From Crocinitomicaceae bacterium (lineage in GTDB: Bacteria > Bacteroidota > Bacteroidia > Flavobacteriales_D > Crocinitomicaceae), in contig JADJYC010000002.1 of assembly GCA_016719925.1 (NCBI GenBank), positions 806,001 through 870,000 on the forward strand: 64,000 nt of DNA, in the 5' to 3' direction. Both the position numbers and the translations under genes were made by a program. Of this stretch, positions 59,469 through 64,000 are shown piece after piece. Under the pieces are notes generated by a model. That model ran no database searches, had not been told where the DNA came from, and saw only the letters and a list, made by a program, of their open reading frames with translations. How positions within the stretch are numbered: the stretch's first letter is position 1; each line of letters opens with the position of its first letter.

Positions 59469-61063
59469 ATGAATCTTTACCATAAAAAACAACGCTGGAA
59501 AATTGCTTTATTGGGCACGGCTATTTTGCTGGTAGTAATGTCTATCTGGTTTTCTTATCGTATTGTAAATAAAGTACAGCAGCGGGAGGTAGACAGAATT
59601 CAGCAGTGGGCTGAAGGTGTGAAACGAAAATCAGAATTGGTAAACTTAACCAATCACGCATTTGAAGAATTAACTCAGGCGTTGTCAGAAATTCAGAAGA
59701 ATGATCTGAGAACGGTTCAAATGTGGGTAGATGCCATTGAAGAAGCAAACCGGCCGCTGGATGACTATTCATTTGTAGTTAAAATTCTTGGTGAGGTTTC
59801 TACTGTACCAATGATTGTTACAGACATGGAAGAAAATATTGTTTCTTCTTACAATATGTCAGGGCTCGATTCTGCTATCATTCAAGAAATCCGAATAACA
59901 TATAGTGGTGCGGCAAAAAGTTTCAGAGACTCACTTTTTAGAGTTTCAAAAAAAGACAGCCTCATATCTTTTCTTCCGGTATGGAAAAAAAATCATGATC
60001 CAATAGAAATGGATTTATATCTGAGTGAAAAGCAGAAAGTGTTTTATTTTGACTCCGTCTTTTTCAAGACTGAAAAGCTGGACATGTTAAAGTACAGCCG
60101 TGATTCGCTTGTTGAAGCGTTTAGTGATGAGCTGGTGAACAATGAATATTTGGTACCCGTAGTTTTTATTCATGCAGATACAAGAGAAATAATTTCAACC
60201 AACAGGCCGGCATTTGACGGAAGAACTGATCAGGTAAGCAATAACGAATTGCCTTCCGATGATTCCATTCTTGTTGATTTGGGAGGGAACAGTAAGGGCG
60301 TAATCTATTACGAACATTCTCCTGAACTGACTCAAATGCGCTATTTTCCATTTGTGCAGTTTTTTATGATTGGTTTGTTTATACTGATTGCTTATCTGGT
60401 ATTCAGTACGTTCAGAAAAGCAGAACAAGATCAGGTTTGGGTGGGGATGGCAAAAGAAACAGCGCACCAGCTGGGCACGCCTATTTCATCGCTCATGGCC
60501 TGGAATGAACTGTTGGAAGCTCAGGGTGTGGACAAAAATATTACTGTTGAAATTCACAAGGATATAGACAGATTGAACACGGTAACAAACCGGTTCTCCA
60601 AAATTGGTTCTGAAGCTGTATTGCAAGATCTGGAGTTGGCACCGGTAGTTCAGCATGCGTTTGAATATCTTCAAAGAGAATTTCAAACAAGGTGGTTTGT
60701 GAATTTATTTCTGAAGCGGATGGGATGAATGCAAAATTAAATCCTGCCTTATTGGAATGGGTGATTGAAAATTTGGTGAAAAATGCTGTAGATGCTATGG
60801 AAGGATCAGGAAAAATTTCTGTACGCGTACATCCTTTTGAAGATGACCTGATGATTGATATAACGGATAACGGCAAAGGAATTCCTCCAAAGAAACTGAA
60901 AACTGTTTTTGAACCCGGTTATACAACCAAACTGCGTGGCTGGGGATTGGGTTTATCGCTCGCTAAAAGAATTGTTGAAGATTTTCACAAAGGAAAAATA
61001 GCGGTGCTTAAATCTGAACCAGGTATCGGAACCACGTTTAGAATTACGCTGAAACAAGTGTAA
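59469..61063 (+). CDS. Membrane sensor histidine kinase; frameshifted
   Basis: The first membrane helix (about 12-30) and a second one near residue 305 enclose a sensing domain of about 260 residues with no named fold. The transmitter part has the phospho-acceptor His333 in KETAHQLGTPISS, the N box WVIENLVKNAVDAM, G1 DNGKGIP, the F box VFEPGYTT and G2 WGLGLSLAKRIVED. One frame break near 60695-60715 separates the dimerisation helix from the ATPase domain. Total about 530 residues. No response regulator is next to it; the stimulus is unknown. It ends flush against the convergent epimerase gene (61063/61064). Confidence 0.92.
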
Positions 61064-61461
61064 TTATTTTTTCTCCTGACAGATTTCTATCAGAACGCCA
61101 TTCGTTGATTTTGGATGCAGGAATGCAATGCGTTTGTTGTCTGCCCCGTCTTTTGGAGTTTTATGAATCATTTCAAATCCTTCTTTTTTCAGACGTTCAA
61201 TTTCTTTATCTATATCTTGAACTTCAAATGCAAGGTGATGGATTCCTTCTCCTTTTTTTTCTATGAATTTTGCAATTGTACTATCTGGATTTGTTGCCTG
61301 AAGTAATTCTATTTTACTTTCCCCGGTTTTAAAAAAAGAAGTGATCACTCCTTCTGATTTTACTTCTTCACTTTTATATGGGGACTGATTAAATAATGCA
61401 GTAAAAGCAAATTGGATTTTTCAATATCCCTAACAGCTATGCCAATGTGTTCAAGTTTCAT
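61064..61461 (-). CDS. mce: Methylmalonyl-CoA epimerase; frameshifted
   Basis: Interconverts (S)- and (R)-methylmalonyl-CoA, linking propionate and succinate metabolism. The start MKLEHIGIAVRDIEKS (metal-binding His5) is followed by a frame break near 61395, then SPYKSEEVKSEGVITSFF and ESKIELLQAT. The rest includes EGIHHLAFEVQDIDKEI, with the second metal His, and NGVLIEICQ, with the final Glu. Total about 132 residues, normal for this small vicinal-oxygen-chelate fold. The methylmalonyl-CoA mutase genes are not in the window. Confidence 0.92.
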
Positions 61462-61478
61462 AACAATGGATTAAAAAA

Positions 61479-61506
61479 ATCCCGGATCACATAAGCAATC
61501 CGGGAT
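61479..61506 (-). terminator. Terminator of paralogue B
   Basis: ATCCCGGAT (61479-61487) pairs perfectly with ATCCGGGAT (61498-61506). On the minus strand TTTTTTTAA follows. It lies 23 bases after the stop. Confidence 0.85.
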
Positions 61507-61529
61507 CAGTATTTTTCTTTCAGATCAAA

Positions 61530-62340
61530 TCAGATCTTCACAAATTTTTCATTCTTATTGTCATAATTGATATAGTACGCTCCCTTTTTCAGGTTTGTAC
61601 AATCAACTTCTGACCCAACTCCTTTTTTAACGATGTTTCCATAAGCATCGTAGATCTCATATTTAGTCTCTACAGATGAACCGTCAGCAATAAACTTAAT
61701 AACGTCTTTCACTTTTAACGGAGTAATTGTTGGCTCCTTTACACCTGATGGAGTAAAAGTGGTTTCCGGTGATGGACGTTTTTTCCGGTGTGGTCTGTCT
61801 GTACTACGCGTACTTTATTCTCGCCTGAGTGAGGAGATACATAAAACTGTATTTATTCGGTCCCTCAGTTCCAAGTCCGTCTACTTCACCAATGGCCACC
61901 CATTTATTCCAGCGGTATTGTTCTATGGTAAAGGTAAGTTTTCCAGATTCTCCGGTAGTTGTCCAGGTAAGCGTTCCATCAGGTGTACAGGAGATTCCTC
62001 CGTCTGCTACAACAAATGTACTTTTTGGAAGAAGTACTTCCGGATTTAAAATTTTCGGTTTGCATCCGATTCCATGTTCCAGTACAATAAACACCGCGTC
62101 ACCGATTTTCAGATTAAATTCAGCGAAGTTTATTTCAAACGCACTTGATTGAATTCCATCTGAAATTGGGTCACCGTTTACAGTTGCATTCGTAACACAA
62201 AAACCAAATCCATCTTCATCTTCAGGATTCTGGATGAACAAATTCTTCCCCTGATAATGACCTTCAATTGACAAATCTGCAAATGATGAATAGGAAGCCC
62301 CTAGAAAAAGTAAGAGTAAATAACTGTTTTTCAACATCAT
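61530..62340 (-). CDS. Secreted protein with C-terminal sorting-like domain (paralogue B); frameshifted
   Basis: A paralogue of the protein at 25627-26445 with the same order: signal peptide (MMLKNSYLLLLFLGASYSSF), LSIEGHYQGKNLFIQNP, EDGFGFCVTNATVNG, GIGCKPKILNPEVLLPKS, LTWTTTGESGKLTFTIEQY, KWVAIGEVDG and the end IYDAYGNIVKKG, LKKGAYYINYDNKNEKF. Frame breaks near 61840 and 61780 divide it, but SPHSGENKVRVVQTDHTGKK continues the alignment. About 270 residues. The ATG at 62340 (or 62337) gives a clean signal peptide. An inverted repeat overlaps its promoter. Confidence 0.82.
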
Positions 62341-62366
62341 AGCTTTATTTAAAAACCTTGTAAGCT

Positions 62367-62400
62367 CAAAAGTTAGTGCAATATTAAAACTAACTTTCAA
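62367..62400 (-). promoter_or_regulatory. Promoter of paralogue B with an overlapping 9-bp inverted repeat
   Basis: The minus strand has TTG (62400-62398), then after 22 bases TAACTTTTG (62375-62367), a near match to the -33/-7 pair with one extra T. AAAGTTAGT (62369-62377) and ACTAACTTT (62389-62397) form a perfect inverted repeat with an 11-base spacer across the promoter, the geometry of a repressor operator. Confidence 0.5.
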
Positions 62401-62495
62401 CAAAAACAAGACAAACCAACATTTTTTTCTACGAATCCTCATAATTCATAGCTGTTTAAAAAAGGTACTTCGATGACAGTGTAAAAAAATTGATT

Positions 62496-62503
62496 TATAT
62501 TTG
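62496..62503 (+). promoter_or_regulatory. Promoter -7 element for the substrate-binding lipoprotein
   Basis: TATATTTG matches TAnnTTTG fully, 40 bases before the ATG at 62543. A small hairpin, TTCGG-TTTAT-CCGAA, follows in the leader. Confidence 0.6.
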
Positions 62504-62542
62504 GCGTATTATCGAAACCCATTCGGTTTATCCGAAAAGCCT

Positions 62543-64000
62543 ATGCGTAAAAATTGGATCTATTTATCGCTGCTGTTCCTCTGGCCTTATTGATTGGCTG
62601 CAGTGGTTCTGGCGATGATGCGGACAATCAGGTTGAAGATCAAGACCTGTATGGTGGCGTATTTAAAATGCCCATTGGGAAGTTACTTCACACCCATTCG
62701 TGTAGTTGAGGTGCAAAAACTTGAAACTGCTCAGGTTTACGATCAGGTTTTTGAAGGGCTCGTCAAATACAATCCCAAGTCACTAGAAATTGAACCGGCT
62801 CTGGCCAAAGAATGGAGCGTGTCTCCTGATGGACTAACCTATACATTCACGCTGGAAGAGGAAGTTTATTTCCACGATAACGAATGTTTTGACGGAGGCA
62901 AAGGAAGAAAGATGACTCCTGAAGATGTAGTTTATACATTCAAAACAATCTACACTCCGGGCCCTGAAAACCGGGCATATTATACTTTCAAAAATACAAT
63001 TGCCGGTGGTGATGATTTCTATAGTGGAAAGGCAACAGAGATTAGCGGAATAAAAGCTGAAGGCAATACGGTAGTGTTTCAACTGGTTGAACCAAGCACA
63101 ATATTTCTGCAGAAAATGGCAGCTGTTTTTGGTGTAATTGTTCCTAAAGAAGCGGTTGAAGCGGCTGATTTTACGCCGGTTGGAACTGGTCCGTTCATTT
63201 ATGACAAAAAGAATTCGACATCTGAAGTTGTGCGTCTTGCAAAAAATCCAAATTATCATGGGAAAGATGTAAATGGAAATCCACTGCCATACCTTGACAG
63301 TGTTGTATTTAAATATTATGAACACGGTGAAGATCCGATGGAGCTTTTCTGGGCCGGAGATATGAGTTATATTCCAAACGTTCCGGTGACCAAAATATCT
63401 GAAGTTCTTGAAGAAAAAATCGGTGATTTTGAAAGTAAACCGCCAAAATACATTTTGATTTCTGAGCCACAGCTATCAACTACGTACCTTGAGTTTAACA
63501 TGACTAACAAAACGTTGAAAAATAAAAAAGTACGTAAAGCAATTAATCATGCCATCAACCGCCAGAAATTGGTCGAAAAAATAATGAAAAATCAGGCGTA
63601 TGAAATTGGTAAGTTTGGAATGACACCGCCATTGCCTAAAATTTTCAAGGATTATGATTTCGAAGGAATTGAAGATGTTTCTTATCAGTATAATCCTGAA
63701 CTGGCAAAACAACTTTTAGCTGAAGCCGGATATCCTGACGGAAAAGGATTTCCAACACTTTCTTTCCAGTTCCGGTTAGGAAATGATCATTATCTGGTTG
63801 CGTCTGAAATTCAGAATCAGCTGCGCAGTGTTCTAAATATAAACATTGAAATTGAAGCGATTGAATTCAATGATCTGATCGAAAATCAGGGACATGGACG
63901 TGCAGATATTTTCCGTACAACCTGGTTCGGGGATTATCCAAGTCCGGAAACATGGTTACTCAATGCGTATGGAAAAATTGTTCCGTCTGACCGCAGTTTA
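62543..64000 (+). CDS. ABC transporter peptide-binding lipoprotein (SBP family 5), 3' end outside the window; frameshifted
   Basis: The N-terminus is a lipoprotein signal (RKNWIYLSLLF, then LALLIGC as lipobox). Two small indels affect the start: one near 62575, the other an extra G at 62677-62679, after which the frame is open to the window edge. The mature part is an OppA/DppA-type solute-binding protein: AQVYDQVFEGLVKYNPKSLEI, EPALAKEWSVSPDGLTYTFTL, KMTPEDVVYTFKTIY, VGTGPFIYDKK, KKVRKAINHAINRQKLVEKI and YNPELAKQLLAEAGYPDGKGFP. It binds peptides or related solutes outside the inner membrane and hands them to an ABC permease, not seen here. The missing 3' part is perhaps 60-100 residues. Confidence 0.9.

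Noticed and set aside
62834..63712. Minus-strand frames under the substrate-binding protein
   Set aside because: They are shadows of the continuous plus-strand peptide-binding protein, which has clear family motifs.
1..64000. CRISPR arrays, insertion sequences, prophage or integrase genes
   Set aside because: I saw no direct repeats with spacers, no transposase motifs and no integrase. The window looks like ordinary chromosome.

Overview
The window comes from an AT-rich Bacteroidota chromosome, most likely order Flavobacteriales (Fluviicola/Crocinitomicaceae-like; the exact genus cannot be fixed from sequence alone). The evidence is: a type IX secretion (T9SS) lipoprotein of the SprE/PorW family; a secreted protein with a clear C-terminal T9SS sorting domain; Bacteroidota-restricted families (DUF4290, DUF4296, DUF3078, DUF4350); and about ten copies of the Bacteroidota -7 promoter element TAnnTTTG in front of genes.

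Layout. 1-5.5 kb: CAP-domain protein, large M1 peptidase and a DUF255/thioredoxin lipoprotein. 5.5-13.3 kb: housekeeping genes (DUF4290, murA, fructosamine kinase, pth, ribosomal L25, prs, aminopeptidase P, hydrolase). 13.4-17.2 kb: porW/sprE and a SpoIIE-type phosphatase. 17.2-24 kb: one minus-strand operon, SpoIIM fusion, DUF4129, DUF4350, MoxR, DUF58 and two tiny membrane proteins, closed by a strong terminator. 24-27 kb: mscL, DUF3078 barrel, a secreted protein with a paralogue at 62 kb, then a gene-free stretch with tRNA-Asn and two candidate minus-strand structured RNAs. 27-36.6 kb: lipoproteins, trpS, plsC, gatC, kynurenine pathway genes (kmo, kynU) and hemL. 36.7-41.5 kb: an exported WD40-caspase protein with an adjacent outer-membrane barrel gene. 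41.5-56.5 kb: UbiA-like protein, gcvP, T9SS substrate, DUF4296, dihydroorotase, polyprenol-phosphate mannosyltransferase, beta-propeller, OmpA lipoprotein, SlyD-like isomerase, membrane SpoIIE phosphatase and superoxide dismutase. 56.7-64 kb: AsmA-like protein, histidine kinase, methylmalonyl-CoA epimerase, the second secreted paralogue and an ABC peptide-binding lipoprotein that runs off the end.

A major caveat is that about 20 genes are interrupted by one or more single-base frameshifts, mostly in short homopolymers. These include genes expected to be functional, such as L25, hemL, mscL and sprE. The simplest reading is uncorrected sequencing or assembly indels, so each broken gene is listed as one feature with its breaks described. 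Most of the window is ordinary core genome. The best candidates for something undescribed are the structured RNA region at 26.5-26.8 kb, the exported WD40-caspase/barrel gene pair, and the paralogous secreted proteins with palindromic or repeated upstream sites.
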